DNA from: Andreprevotia sp. IGB-42 | GTDB lineage: Bacteria > Pseudomonadota > Gammaproteobacteria > Burkholderiales > Chitinibacteraceae | Reading direction: 5' to 3' | NCBI RefSeq assembly: GCF_009848685.1 | Contig: NZ_WXTX01000004.1 | Span: forward strand, 186,001 to 250,000 | Length of the DNA stretch: 64,000 bases | Shown: positions 26,259 through 35,742 of the stretch, piece by piece | How positions within the stretch are numbered: the first letter of the stretch is position 1 | Layout of the letters: the number at the start of each line of letters is the position of its first letter | Notes under the pieces: generated by a model | Database searches by the model: none | The model's input: only the letters and a program-made list of their open reading frames with translations | Told to the model about the DNA's origin: nothing | Position numbers and translations under genes: made by a program

Positions 26259-27386
26259 TCACTGGGTAATCGGTACCTTCACCAGAAATGCGGTACCTTG
26301 CTCCAAATTCGAAGTGACATCGATCGTCCCTTGGTGGGAAGCAACGATTTCCGAGGCAATAAAGAGGCCCAGACCCAGGCCTTCAGGAGATTCGTGATCG
26401 ATCACCGCGCGCTGGGAAAAACGTTCCATCGGATTGAAGATGAACGGCATGACGTCTTCTGGAATGGGATCACCGTTGTTGTGAACCGAGAAGACTGCGT
26501 GGCCTTCTTCTACTGCCAGCGCCACCTTGATCGGCGCCTGGATATCACCATGCTGCACAGCGTTGCCGACGATGTTGGAAAAGACCTGTTCCATTCGAGC
26601 ACCATCAAATTGCCCTCTGACGGCCCCCTCCACCTTGAACAGTACGTTGGCTTTAGGATGAAAAGCCCGGACTTCTTCAACGATACGTTCACATATCGGC
26701 GACAGATCGACCTCCATCGTTTTGATAGGGATACCTGGCCCCAGTTGGCAACGGGTTAAATCCAGCAGGTCTCCGACGATCTGGCTCGCTCTCGTCACAC
26801 TGGTGTAGATCTGCATAGCCACTTTGGTCGCACGCTCGCCCATTCCTTCCGAACGCCTCAGCATATCGGCGCCAAGCAGGCTCGCTCCCAGAGGGGTTCG
26901 CAAATCATGGCCGAGAATGCCCAGGAACACGTTGCGCGATGCCTCAACGGCGCGCGAATAGCTGGCCACGGATTCGGTCAGGGCCTGATCAATGGCCTCA
27001 TGGAATCGGGTCATATCCTCTACATGGATCGGCGAACCAAAGTTAGTTTGCTTCACCCATTGACCGAGCACACTTGTCCTCAGTGCGCGATACTCCGACA
27101 CCATTTGATCAATGGTGAAACCCGCCATCAGCCGTGTCACCGCATGTGTTTCTGCGGCGGTTTCGAGTGCTTCTGATGGCTCGTGCTCCTGGACTGTGGC
27201 CGCTTGCGATTGCACCGCCGGTGTTGAGCGGAGGTCTGTCACGATTGCTCGAAGCACTTGATCGGCATGGTCTCGCAGCGCTTTGCTGTCAAGTGCTGCA
27301 CCTGGCGTATCTATCGTTCTGGCGAAATCTTCCCAAGCCTGCAACATCGGCTCGAGGTTCTCGAGAATGAAATCGGGCAAGCGCAT
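26259..27386 (-). CDS. Orphan sensor histidine kinase, RsbRD-like N-terminus
   Basis: 375 residues, no membrane segment. The N-terminal ~150 residues (helical, with TRLMAGFTIDQMVSEYRALRTSVL) resemble the RsbRD/RsbR N-terminal sensor module. The C-terminal half is a HisKA-HATPase pair: H-box FLGILGHDLRTPLGAS, N-box IVGNAVQHG, G-box GLGLGLFIASEIV. ATG 27386 is chosen because agga stands eight bases before it and the longer frame begins with a poor N-terminus. No response regulator gene is adjacent, so its partner is elsewhere. It lies at the right edge of the older Tn7-like remnant. Confidence 0.85.
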   Translation of the reverse strand: MRLPDFILENLEPMLQAWEDFARTIDTPGAALDSKALRDHADQVLRAIVTDLRSTPAVQSQAATVQEHEPSEALETAAETHAVTRLMAGFTIDQMVSEYRALRTSVLGQWVKQTNFGSPIHVEDMTRFHEAIDQALTESVASYSRAVEASRNVFLGILGHDLRTPLGASLLGADMLRRSEGMGERATKVAMQIYTSVTRASQIVGDLLDLTRCQLGPGIPIKTMEVDLSPICERIVEEVRAFHPKANVLFKVEGAVRGQFDGARMEQVFSNIVGNAVQHGDIQAPIKVALAVEEGHAVFSVHNNGDPIPEDVMPFIFNPMERFSQRAVIDHESPEGLGLGLFIASEIVASHQGTIDVTSNLEQGTAFLVKVPITQ

Positions 27387-27638
27387 GGCGGTAATCCTGA
27401 CGGGCGGAGGGGGCAAGGACCAACGCAAAGCATCAAAGCCGAAGTATGGGGCAACTGAACGTTCAACAGGGTACATTGCAGAGCTGGTGTTCTAAATGCG
27501 ACAGATTTCCCGGCATCCGATGCGCTGATAACCGAACCTTCAAGAAACCGCGGTATTACCAATCCTTACCAGGTGGAAGCCACAGCACTGCTGGGCGACA
27601 TGAATGTCGCCGGTTCGGATAAGCATGGCAGGGGGAAG

Positions 27639-27663
27639 GTCAGCACTTTTTTATGTGTATACA
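27639..27663 (-). repeat. Right end of the older Tn7-like element
   Basis: The 31 bases 27639-27669 match 50775-50805 (right end of element A plus duplication) at 26 positions. Read inward from 27663 it starts TGTATACACATAAAAAAGTG, so TGT and the AATAAAGT-like core hold the Tn7 offsets. Only the outermost TnsB-type site is recognisable; the inner copies, 20 bp apart in element A, are not seen here. Confidence 0.75.
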
Positions 27664-27668
27664 GCTCA
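27664..27668 (+). repeat. Target-site duplication, left copy (gctca)
   Basis: gctca matches 50800-50804. It abuts both the right end of the older element and the left end of element A, as expected when a second Tn7-like element inserts at the same attTn7. Confidence 0.8.
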
Positions 27669-27767
27669 TGAATAGAAATAATAAACAATTTACATCAGAA
27701 ACACCTAAGATATTGATTTATATAAACAACAAAAACAAGAGAAATAAATAAACTTTTTACATGAATC
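27669..27767 (+). repeat. Left end of element A with two TnsB-type sites
   Basis: Starts TGAATAGAAATAATAAAC. The AATAAA core is at base 12, the same offset as in the right end. A second site, AATAAACTTTTTACATGAA, begins at 27747, 67 bp after the first at 27680, and matches the right-end site in most positions. The surrounding 27387-27853 is AT-rich and gene-free. Confidence 0.75.
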
Positions 27768-27853
27768 ATGCTTGCGCTGCCCGATCCCTCCGGCGAGGAA
27801 TATATAAAGATTCATCATGGCACCCTAGTGATACGACTGAACCTTGTGGATTG

Positions 27854-30800
27854 CTAGCGCTGCAGGTGCACTACGTTGACTCCCATACCGAAGACCTGTT
27901 GCACACGTGGAAGCAAGTGGTCGTGATGGCTCAAGAACAGTACCTGCGTCTGCCTAGATAGGTCTCGTAATGCTTGAAGCCCAGCTGTCGAGCGCTCATC
28001 GTCAAAGTTGATGAACAGATCGTCCGCAACGAACGGTAAAGCCTTTGCTTTCGCCAAATGAAGCTCTAAAGCGGCTATCCGAAGGGCCAAGTAGAGCTGG
28101 TCGCGTGTTCCCTCGCTCATTCCAGGGACCTCTACCGTTTTCCCGTCCATACGAACCGCTGACAGGCTATATGGCGTGTGCACGAAATCAACAAAGAGCT
28201 TGGTGTATCTGCCAAGCGTCAGGGTGGCGAAGATGGCGCCAGCGCGAGCCAGCATCGGGCCTTGGTTTTGCTCGCGATACCGTTCAATGGCCCAACTTAG
28301 GAGCTTAGCTGCGGCGGTCACCTTGATATAGCGCTCCGAAGCATTCGCCATCCCGGCAAGAGCCTCCTGACGGCGTGCCTCTGCAACTGCGGCGTCGCGT
28401 CCACCACCGAATGCCTCCATGTCGATCTTGGCCTTGGTTTGTTCAACGGCAAGGCAGGTTTGTTCCGCCTGAACCTGCTCAATTTCATCGCCCGTTTTCG
28501 TCAGTTCGGCCGGTATCTGAGCTAAGTCGCGACCCTCCACCTCAGAAATCACCACGTCGAGCGCAAACCCCTCGGCATCCTGAATAAGACCCGCACGGGC
28601 GAGGTCAATCTCGATGATCAGCCTGCGTTTTATTTCCCACTTCTCAACCAAAGGGGCCGCTTCGGAGAGCATGGTGACGCCAGCCAAGGCAAGTAAAGGG
28701 GCGACTTTAGCTTGGACCTGTTCAACTTGATTTTGCGCATCGTCACGCTGCTTGCTGGCAGCACGCAGCGCCACATCCGCTGCCGCCCGACTAGCTTCGT
28801 TTGCCTCGGCCAGCTTAAGCTTGGGTGAGAGCGTACGTACAACGTCTCTTGCGTCCGCTCCATACAAGTCCTCGGCCTTCAATATCTCGACGACGCGGGT
28901 AGCAAGTTTGCCAAACGCTTCAAGATCGCTATTCATGATGTCAATGCGGTCGCGTCGAGTCGCAATCGCCTTGTCCAGGTTCTGTCTAAAAGCATCGACC
29001 TTGAAGAGCGCTTGCTCGGCGTCATCCACGGACTTGACGTAGTTATTGAGCTTGGCTGCTGTTATTGCCCGGCTCCAACTTTTCTCCCAATCATTGAACG
29101 CGGAGCGTGCGGAAGCCTCTGCGGCTTTCAAACGGTGAAGCGCAGTAGACCCGCCATCGCGATGCTTGAGCAGCTGCATTCGCCTGGTCACCGCTCCATC
29201 CAGATCGGCGACCATCGTTTCCGCCTGGGTCAGAATTGCCGCGAGGGTATTTTCCGGCGGCACAATGCACCCCGCCAGTGCGAGCTGATTCGCCAAGTTA
29301 CGGGCAGCGGTGCCAGATTCATCGACCTCCCGGTTGAACTCGTCCTGCTTCTCACCCAAAGCAATGAAAGAAGACAAGACCGCCTCGCGCTTGGACATCC
29401 AAACCTGGGCATCCTCCAGTGCAAGTCTTGGCAGGCTGAGAGCGATTGCTTCGCTCTGCCAGCCTTGGTCGAACGTTATCAGAGCTGCTGCCCTGCCATC
29501 CTTCGACTGTTCGGCCACTTTTAATTCAGCCTGTGCGCGCTCGACCTGCTGTATCAAGCTCTGCAAACTGGCTGCATCGGTGGTTGAGCCAAGTTGCGTG
29601 TCTACCAGCTCGTCGGCCAGTTTGATGGCTGCATCCAGGCCAGCTGCGCTGGATGCGAGTTGGGTACTTCCATCCTTGATATTTCCCCATTCATAATCCC
29701 GCTTGCTGCGGGCTTCTCGCACGTCCGACGCAGTGACGATATGGCGGGCCTCCACGAACTGCTTTACCGCCAGAGTTGCCCTACCAACATCCTGCTCCAC
29801 TTGTTCGAGGCGGTCGGTCGCCGTACCGAGCGCGGACTCGAGTCTTTGGCGCTGGGTACATAGTCCATTCAGGCGTTCCGCGGAGGGCACCGGCATCTGC
29901 TGGAGCGCGTCGGGTGTCCTCTTCCACTCTCCTAAGTTTGCATATGCTGTGTCATAGTGGCGTTGAGCGGTCGCGACCACCACGCCAAGCCGCTTTTGGT
30001 TTGCAAGGGTATTGCGATAGACCTGCGCTTCGGACAGCGCGCTGCGAAATGCGGGTGACACCTCGACGACCGCAATCGTGGCTAGTTCCGCTTCGACTTC
30101 AGCGAGCTCAAGCTCCTTCTCTTCAATGCCTTCAGTCGCGGAAACCATGCCTTGAAGTAAGCCACCACGCTCGTTCACTAGCCGGTGAACGTCCCGGAGT
30201 GCAAACATATCTGGCAGCAGTGCAAGCAAACCTGCCTCATCTTTCAATTCTGACCATCCCAACTCCGCCGCCGCCGCCCGTGCGAGTGTCAGGCTGCGTT
30301 CGACATCCTCTTGCAAGGAAATCAGCTCGGCATGGTGGTTCCGCACACTCTGTCCATGGTCAGCCAAGGCTTGGATTTCATCCTTTGCGGCAAGGATGTC
30401 TGCATCGAAAACTGCTTCGTCGCGCTGCTGCGTGAGTTGTTCCACCATGAGCTTGCATTGGCGCAGCTTGGTCTCGGCGATCGATGCCTCCTGCTCACCG
30501 GTGGTCACGGTCTCCGACGCGTTCGAGGGGAAATCCAACACCTCACCAAGCGCTTCCAGTTCGGCAAGCTTCTGCTTCAGATCAATAACTTTGGGCGCCA
30601 GACGGCGGATTCGTTCAAGCTTGGCCCGGGCCATAACGAGCTCGCCCTTGCGCTCGGTTGCTGCTGCGATGCGGGCTTCCACATCATCAAGCATGGCGCG
30701 GGCTTCACCCCAGTTCTTTGAGCGGACCGTTGCCGCCTTCAGATCCTTGCTTGCCTGCTCGTACTCGGTACTCGCCTGATAGTATGCACGGCTGCCTGAT

Positions 30801-31330
30801 TGTCTAGGCCCCCATAAATGGTCCGCTTCAACAATGAGTCCGTCCTTGACCTTGCCCAAGCCTGCAATCCCAGCCGCAGATTGAAATAGAATCTGACTGA
30901 CGTCTTTTGAGGCATCCAGGATCAGCTCACCGCCCGCTACCAACTGCGCATGGCTCAACCCAAACATTGTCTCAAAGAAGTATCTGTCCGCCAGCCCCAT
31001 GAAAGGCTGGAGCGCGTTGTCCAGTAATGGGGAGTCCGCCGCATTCCGCAACGTATTCTTGTTGCCCTTGGCCCTGACAATGGCGAGACTCTGGTCTCCA
31101 TCAGCCACTGTCGCGGCTAGCCGCAGCTCTGGCTGAGGATGCAGAAAGGACATCGCCGTATATCGTTGAGGAAAACCAAATAGGAGATCCGCGATGGCAC
31201 TACGGACCGTAGATTTTCCCGCTTCGTTAGGACCAACGATAAGATGGAAATCATGCTCTGCCTTAGGCAGCGGGATGTCGGTATCCGTAAACTTCCCAAA
31301 GCGGACCAAGTTCAGATTCTGTAGCCTCAT
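27854..31330 (-). CDS. Rad50/SbcC/YhaN-like ATPase
   Basis: 1158 residues. The N-terminus MRLQNLNLVRFGKFTDTDI with Walker A GPNEAGKST, the C-terminal FVADDLFINFDDERS (Walker B) and a long central region rich in Ala, Glu, Leu and Lys (coiled coil, about 170-950) give the SMC/Rad50 layout; AGKSTVRSAIADLLFGFP is typical of the YhaN branch. It begins three bases after the stop of the Mre11-like nuclease gene, so the two are translationally coupled and should form a nuclease-ATPase complex acting on DNA ends. Family members work in DNA repair and, in several defence systems, on foreign DNA. It is the last gene before the transposon's left end. Confidence 0.9.
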   Translation of the reverse strand: MRLQNLNLVRFGKFTDTDIPLPKAEHDFHLIVGPNEAGKSTVRSAIADLLFGFPQRYTAMSFLHPQPELRLAATVADGDQSLAIVRAKGNKNTLRNAADSPLLDNALQPFMGLADRYFFETMFGLSHAQLVAGGELILDASKDVSQILFQSAAGIAGLGKVKDGLIVEADHLWGPRQSGSRAYYQASTEYEQASKDLKAATVRSKNWGEARAMLDDVEARIAAATERKGELVMARAKLERIRRLAPKVIDLKQKLAELEALGEVLDFPSNASETVTTGEQEASIAETKLRQCKLMVEQLTQQRDEAVFDADILAAKDEIQALADHGQSVRNHHAELISLQEDVERSLTLARAAAAELGWSELKDEAGLLALLPDMFALRDVHRLVNERGGLLQGMVSATEGIEEKELELAEVEAELATIAVVEVSPAFRSALSEAQVYRNTLANQKRLGVVVATAQRHYDTAYANLGEWKRTPDALQQMPVPSAERLNGLCTQRQRLESALGTATDRLEQVEQDVGRATLAVKQFVEARHIVTASDVREARSKRDYEWGNIKDGSTQLASSAAGLDAAIKLADELVDTQLGSTTDAASLQSLIQQVERAQAELKVAEQSKDGRAAALITFDQGWQSEAIALSLPRLALEDAQVWMSKREAVLSSFIALGEKQDEFNREVDESGTAARNLANQLALAGCIVPPENTLAAILTQAETMVADLDGAVTRRMQLLKHRDGGSTALHRLKAAEASARSAFNDWEKSWSRAITAAKLNNYVKSVDDAEQALFKVDAFRQNLDKAIATRRDRIDIMNSDLEAFGKLATRVVEILKAEDLYGADARDVVRTLSPKLKLAEANEASRAAADVALRAASKQRDDAQNQVEQVQAKVAPLLALAGVTMLSEAAPLVEKWEIKRRLIIEIDLARAGLIQDAEGFALDVVISEVEGRDLAQIPAELTKTGDEIEQVQAEQTCLAVEQTKAKIDMEAFGGGRDAAVAEARRQEALAGMANASERYIKVTAAAKLLSWAIERYREQNQGPMLARAGAIFATLTLGRYTKLFVDFVHTPYSLSAVRMDGKTVEVPGMSEGTRDQLYLALRIAALELHLAKAKALPFVADDLFINFDDERSTAGLQALRDLSRQTQVLFLSHHDHLLPRVQQVFGMGVNVVHLQR

Positions 31331-31333
31331 CGC

Positions 31334-32587
31334 TCACTCCGCTTGAGCCAGATGTGCAAGCAGGCCAGGTGCGATGTCGTCAATGAGCTCCTTGAGATCT
31401 CCGGTACGGATTTTTTCGATTAGCGGCACCAGCGGTTGCAAGTCGAATGGAGCCTTACCTACGAACGGAGCCAAAGCGTCCTTCAGCTCTTTGATGAACT
31501 CTAGGTCCGTGCTGGCTTCTTCGAAGATGGTTTGAAGGTCTGTGAAGGCATCCATACGCTCATGCAGCTTCGCTGCATCCTCCATAGGCTTTGTAGCTAT
31601 CTGTATCTTCTCGAGCCAAAGACGCTCGTTTCCGATGGCCGCAATCTGCGCCAGAACCTCCTGTCGGAGCTGCAATTCCAACCCGAATAGCGCTCCGTGA
31701 GCCTTGGTCCTCTCCCGGATAGTGATTCGCGCCGCTCGGGGTATTTCGCCATCGGTCCCGAGTAATGACTCGAGTTGGTAGCCCGTCTTTCGCACTACAT
31801 CCTCAAGCGTCTCGCAGTCTGAGGCGTCTACTATAAGATGCTCCCAGCGCAGAACATCAATGAAGATGCGTTCGACAGCGACAGTTCCGGCCTCATCGAC
31901 TGTGACCATCACCGCTCCTCTTCTCCCCAATTCTCTAACATTGCGTCCTTGCAGGTTACCTGGAAAGACGATGGTGGATGCTCCGGCCCACTGCTGAAAC
32001 TCGTGTACATGGCCAAGTGCCCAATAGTCGTAGCCTTTGGCGTGTAGTTCAGCGACAGTGCATGGCGCGTAGTATGAATGCGCTTGGTACCCCTCAAGCG
32101 CTGTGTGAAGCACTCCGATATTGAAGTGACCCGCGGTCGGCGCGGGATACCCGGTGACCAGATTTGTTGTCACGTCGCGCTGCTTGAAGCTCTGGCCATG
32201 AAGTGACACATCCAGGCCGTCGACCCTGAAAGTTTGAGGCTTGTTGGGGCTGAAGGCGTGCACGTTGTCAGGTAGCTCCAACTTCTTGGTCATCTCACTT
32301 TCGGCGTCATGGTTGCCGAACACTACATATATGTGAATGCCAACACGCTTGAGACGCCCCATTTGCTTGGCGAAATAGATGCCCGTGTTGAAATCGCGCC
32401 AAGCGCCGTCGTAGAGATCGCCCGCAATGACCATGAAGTCAACCTGTTCGGCAATGGCACGGTCTACCAGCAGGGTGAAGGCGTCGCGAGTCGCGCTGCG
32501 GAGCTGTTCAGCTGGCGCGTCTGGATAGGCGGAAAGCCCGTTAAGGGGACTATCCAAGTGAATGTCCGCAGCGTGAATAAACTTCAT
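31334..32587 (-). CDS. Mre11/SbcD/YhaO-like DNA exonuclease
   Basis: 417 residues. The calcineurin-like metallophosphatase motifs stand in order: DIHLDS (N-terminus), VIAGDLYDG, VFGNHDAE, and later GYDYWALGHVHEF with metal-binding histidines. The C-terminal ~150 residues are a helical cap as in YhaO. A strong ribosome site (aggagga) precedes the ATG. The kinase gene ends 154 bp upstream on the same strand and the Rad50-like gene starts three bases downstream. Together they form a likely three-gene operon carried by the Tn7-like element. Confidence 0.9.
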   Translation of the reverse strand: MKFIHAADIHLDSPLNGLSAYPDAPAEQLRSATRDAFTLLVDRAIAEQVDFMVIAGDLYDGAWRDFNTGIYFAKQMGRLKRVGIHIYVVFGNHDAESEMTKKLELPDNVHAFSPNKPQTFRVDGLDVSLHGQSFKQRDVTTNLVTGYPAPTAGHFNIGVLHTALEGYQAHSYYAPCTVAELHAKGYDYWALGHVHEFQQWAGASTIVFPGNLQGRNVRELGRRGAVMVTVDEAGTVAVERIFIDVLRWEHLIVDASDCETLEDVVRKTGYQLESLLGTDGEIPRAARITIRERTKAHGALFGLELQLRQEVLAQIAAIGNERLWLEKIQIATKPMEDAAKLHERMDAFTDLQTIFEEASTDLEFIKELKDALAPFVGKAPFDLQPLVPLIEKIRTGDLKELIDDIAPGLLAHLAQAE

Positions 32588-32741
32588 TGCGATCCTCCTA
32601 GGGATGCGTCTTCCGAATCAACCGAAATTTCTTCCACATCGGTCACCCTGACAAAATTACTGGATCAACCAGAATCCGGAAGGAGTGGTAGCCAGGTGAG
32701 TTGGACGCTTCAGGTGTACTGAAGAATGCGGGGCCGAGCTC

Positions 32742-34640
32742 TCAAGCCATGCTGGCCGGCTCGACAATTGCCAAACCAAAGCGTTTGATTGCTTTTCTTA
32801 GGTACCCATTGCCAAGCTTGCCATCGAGATAGCCCACTTCCTGTTTCAAATTGGCGAACTGCTCTACACATTCGTGGAACTCGGCCGGAGTGCAGTTGCC
32901 CCGGCCAACTTCGATCAGTGCCATATACTCACCCTGCTGATCGTTAGTAAGTTCCTTCAGAAACGCTTGACTCTTGACGCGCAAAGGGTCCGAAGCCGCG
33001 AAGGCGATGATAGCTGCGGCATCACGAGCGTAGCCAATCCCGTCACTCCTCTGCTTTCGTTGTTCAACCCGCTCATCGTCGAGGTCGATGAGAGCCCAGA
33101 GCAATTTCTTGCTCAGATGGATAAGTGTAAAGTCGACCCTGCTTGAGGCTTGGGACTGAAGTCGAACAAACGGTTCCAGCCGTCTCGATTCGGCATGCTT
33201 GTCTTGAGTCGATTCCAGCAACCGGGCAAACTCGTTTCTGAGCCCCTCAATGCCAAGTTTCTCTGCTGTCCCCATGTAATCGTCAATCCGGTTATAGATG
33301 CCACCAGTCGGCGCGATGACAAAAAGCCCGCCCATGAAACGCCGTTCGCATGGTTCCCCGACGTTGTAAAACTTCGAGTAGTCCTCGTGCGAGTCGTTAA
33401 CTACATATTCGAATTCATTCAACATCTTCAGATGTTCGATCGGCCCTTCAAGATAGCTATTCCCTTGAGTTAACCGCTCCGCCTCGCCTGCTTCCAAGAC
33501 TGCGTAACCATACTCTGGATGGTCTGGAAAACACTCTAATATCAGCCTGATAGGCTTTAGGACGCATGTCCCCATCCCCGCAGCTAGACGTAGCGCGAGC
33601 ATTTGCCCGCCTTCATGGGGATATGCGCTCTCGACATGCATACCGCCGCCTTCGGGATAGAAGCAGTGGTTCATTCCTCGGTGCTTGGACAGCATTCCCA
33701 CGACTTCGGCGATTGCCTTTACGTCTCTCCATTCGGCTCGCGCTACGCCAGCACGCTGCAGAGCTGCTCGATTTGCGAACTCCCATTGCTGCGGGTTTGC
33801 TTTGTCAAAGTCGTACTGGAGCTCTGCAATAGTCTTGAGTTTTGCAGAAAAGTCGGCGGCAGCTGGCCGGCTGGAAGGATCAGAGCTTGTAGCCGCAATC
33901 AACAATGCCTCAAGCGGCTCAAGGAAGAAGTCTGTTGCTTGAGCTAGTGTAGACAGCCGCTCGCTGCCAGTAGAGGAATACTGCCCAGGGAATGCGAATT
34001 TTTTACCCCCAAGCATCACCCAGAGTGATTTGGCCAGACTGTAGACGTCAGCAGGATACGCGTCAGCCTCGCTGGTGTTGCTCTCCATCTCTGGCGCCAG
34101 AAATGTAGCTGGGCCCATCGGTTCGTCTTCTTTGGTGAGACCCTTGCGCTCGGGAAATGCCGCAATGCCGAAATCACCAAAACAATAAGCCCCTTCGAAT
34201 CTGAAAACGTTCTCCGGCTTGACATCGCGATGCGCCACACCAAGTGTATGAAGTTCAGCCAGACCATCGGCGAGCTCAATGAACACGGATAGCATCTTGC
34301 GCCAACCGACTCCCTCAAGTACATCACGAAGCGTTTCAGCTTTGGGCATGATGTACCATGGGAACTCGTTTGCGCTTGCTTCGGGCAAGTGAAACTCAAG
34401 AATCGGAAGGACTCGGGGCGACCCCTTCAGGCGCCCAGTTACCACCAACACCTCATCATCAAATCGCTGCCGCCGACGAGCATCGTCGTTTAGGAAAAAC
34501 TTGATTGCAACCTGGCCGTGCGTCGTATGTTTCGCTGGATAGACTCGACCGTTTCCTCCTTCTCCGAGCGATCTTTTCCCAAGCGTAGCAGCCGGAATTT
34601 GTGCGGCGAGCTGCCTTTTAGTTGCGGAAATGAGAGCCAT
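32742..34640 (-). CDS. Hanks-type Ser/Thr protein kinase with long unknown C-terminal region
   Basis: 632 residues, no membrane segment. Kinase domain about 15-275: glycine loop LGEGGNGRVYPAK, ATP lysine in VAIKFF, catalytic HRDVKPENVF and DFGIA. The region about 290-500 is unrecognised. The last ~130 residues (ALIEVGRGNCTPAEFHECVEQF) recall the small DUF3775 type. Soluble kinases of this size linked to nucleases occur in phage-defence loci (for example Stk2 as an infection-triggered kinase); here it is the promoter-proximal gene of an operon with an Mre11-like nuclease and a Rad50-like ATPase. I infer that it is the sensor or switch. No clear ribosome site precedes the ATG, so the start is uncertain. 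Confidence 0.88.
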   Translation of the reverse strand: MALISATKRQLAAQIPAATLGKRSLGEGGNGRVYPAKHTTHGQVAIKFFLNDDARRRQRFDDEVLVVTGRLKGSPRVLPILEFHLPEASANEFPWYIMPKAETLRDVLEGVGWRKMLSVFIELADGLAELHTLGVAHRDVKPENVFRFEGAYCFGDFGIAAFPERKGLTKEDEPMGPATFLAPEMESNTSEADAYPADVYSLAKSLWVMLGGKKFAFPGQYSSTGSERLSTLAQATDFFLEPLEALLIAATSSDPSSRPAAADFSAKLKTIAELQYDFDKANPQQWEFANRAALQRAGVARAEWRDVKAIAEVVGMLSKHRGMNHCFYPEGGGMHVESAYPHEGGQMLALRLAAGMGTCVLKPIRLILECFPDHPEYGYAVLEAGEAERLTQGNSYLEGPIEHLKMLNEFEYVVNDSHEDYSKFYNVGEPCERRFMGGLFVIAPTGGIYNRIDDYMGTAEKLGIEGLRNEFARLLESTQDKHAESRRLEPFVRLQSQASSRVDFTLIHLSKKLLWALIDLDDERVEQRKQRSDGIGYARDAAAIIAFAASDPLRVKSQAFLKELTNDQQGEYMALIEVGRGNCTPAEFHECVEQFANLKQEVGYLDGKLGNGYLRKAIKRFGLAIVEPASMA

Positions 34641-35307
34641 GGGAGATGGGGGCCTTTGGAAAGATACTGAGTTAGATTGTAGAGGGTCAATTATGTCAGG
34701 CTGTGTTCAGCCTTTGCAGATTGAATCGTCCTGTTTTCCTAGCGAGTTGATGGCCGTCTTACAACGGAGAGCGGGCTTGAACTGCTGCGCGCCGCACCGA
34801 CCGCTTCGGCCGATTAGCCGCCTCCGAACGTGCAGTGCTGATCACATCCAATCAATGGAGAGATCATGAGCGCTAGAATGGGTAGTCACGAGTGAGCAGA
34901 CCCCGCAGTCCGGCGGCTTCTGCTTCCAGCGGGCTGGGCTGAACTAGGTATTCGCGACCTTCGAGCTGGCCCCTCGGCGCATTCTGCGTTCCAATGTACT
35001 GGAGGTTATGGTGCTCCAGCCCGGCACCAACAACTACTACACGGCTACGAGCGCGGCGATGACCGATTTCGATCTTGGGCAGCTCCTGTATTACCGTAAA
35101 CTGGATGGACCACGGCAGCGCAAGGTGCAACGACTGATCGAGCTGTGCGAAGCCTTTCCGCAGCATGCAGGGCTGACAAACCTGCAGTACGCCATCGGCC
35201 GTGCTTTGCCGCATAGCCCGCAAGTGCGAATGACCTTGTTCATCTCGAAGCGGCCATGTGTGCAATCGTGCTAAGTGATACGCTGCTGGCCGATTTGAGC
35301 CGGATCG
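34641..35307. other. Gene-poor stretch in the transposon cargo
   Basis: No convincing gene. A plus-strand frame at 35008-35274 reads MTDFDLGQLLYYRKLDGPRQ and onward with plausible composition, and a minus-strand frame at 34873-35265 overlaps it; neither has a ribosome site. One may be a decayed gene. The left part probably holds the promoter of the kinase operon. Confidence 0.4.
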
Positions 35308-35604
35308 CTAGTCTTTTTCCATATCATGTTGAATCGCGGCATAAATTCCTGCAGGTATTCCATCGGGAACGTAGCGCCCATGAATACTCCGCACAAAAGC
35401 CGCCTCCGCCTCTTTGCTAACCAGTACTAGCTTCAGCTCCAGCCCTTCAGCTGAAATAATAAGTTTGCCATTTTTTGCCCGCTCAGCTTTGAACCCTGAA
35501 AACTCGCCCTCCAGTTCAACGACCTCAATCAAACCAGCAACGTTTGCCGGGTCGCAGGGATCTGCGGCATCTAGCCATTCATCAAAATTTGTTGTGGACG
35601 ACAT
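35308..35604 (-). CDS. Small hypothetical protein
   Basis: 98 residues from ATG 35604, acidic and soluble. It starts MSSTTNFDEWLDAADPCDPANVAGLIEVV and continues as alternating beta-like segments (GKLIISAEGLELKLVLVS). No family recognised. AT-richer than the chromosomal genes, as is the neighbouring cargo. Confidence 0.5.
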   Translation of the reverse strand: MSSTTNFDEWLDAADPCDPANVAGLIEVVELEGEFSGFKAERAKNGKLIISAEGLELKLVLVSKEAEAAFVRSIHGRYVPDGIPAGIYAAIQHDMEKD

Positions 35605-35742
35605 AATCACTCGATTCGAAATTAGATGGTGCAGCCTAGACCAAATTTACAAGAAATTCCAGACGGAATGCAGGCCATTATTAAATAAGCAATGAAGAGT
35701 GCATTCTGATAATGGGAAAAAAACGCATAGCAGCCATTAAGG

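Larger units (their letters stand above)
21975..27663. mobile_element. Remnant of an older Tn7-like element (element B)
   Basis: A Tn7-type left end is seen at 21975 and a Tn7-type right end finishing at 27663, directly against the duplication used by the intact element A. Between them lie a PLC-like gene, an unknown beta-rich protein, a dead IS3-family copy and an orphan histidine kinase; no tns genes remain. The right flank is gctca (27664-27668), as expected for attTn7, but the left flank is caacg. So the left end may belong to another element or the left flank was rearranged. Pairing these two ends is therefore inference. Confidence 0.5.

Noticed and set aside
35008-35274. Plus-strand 88-codon gene
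   Set aside because: Plausible composition but no ribosome site, overlaps an opposite frame of similar length, and no family recognised.
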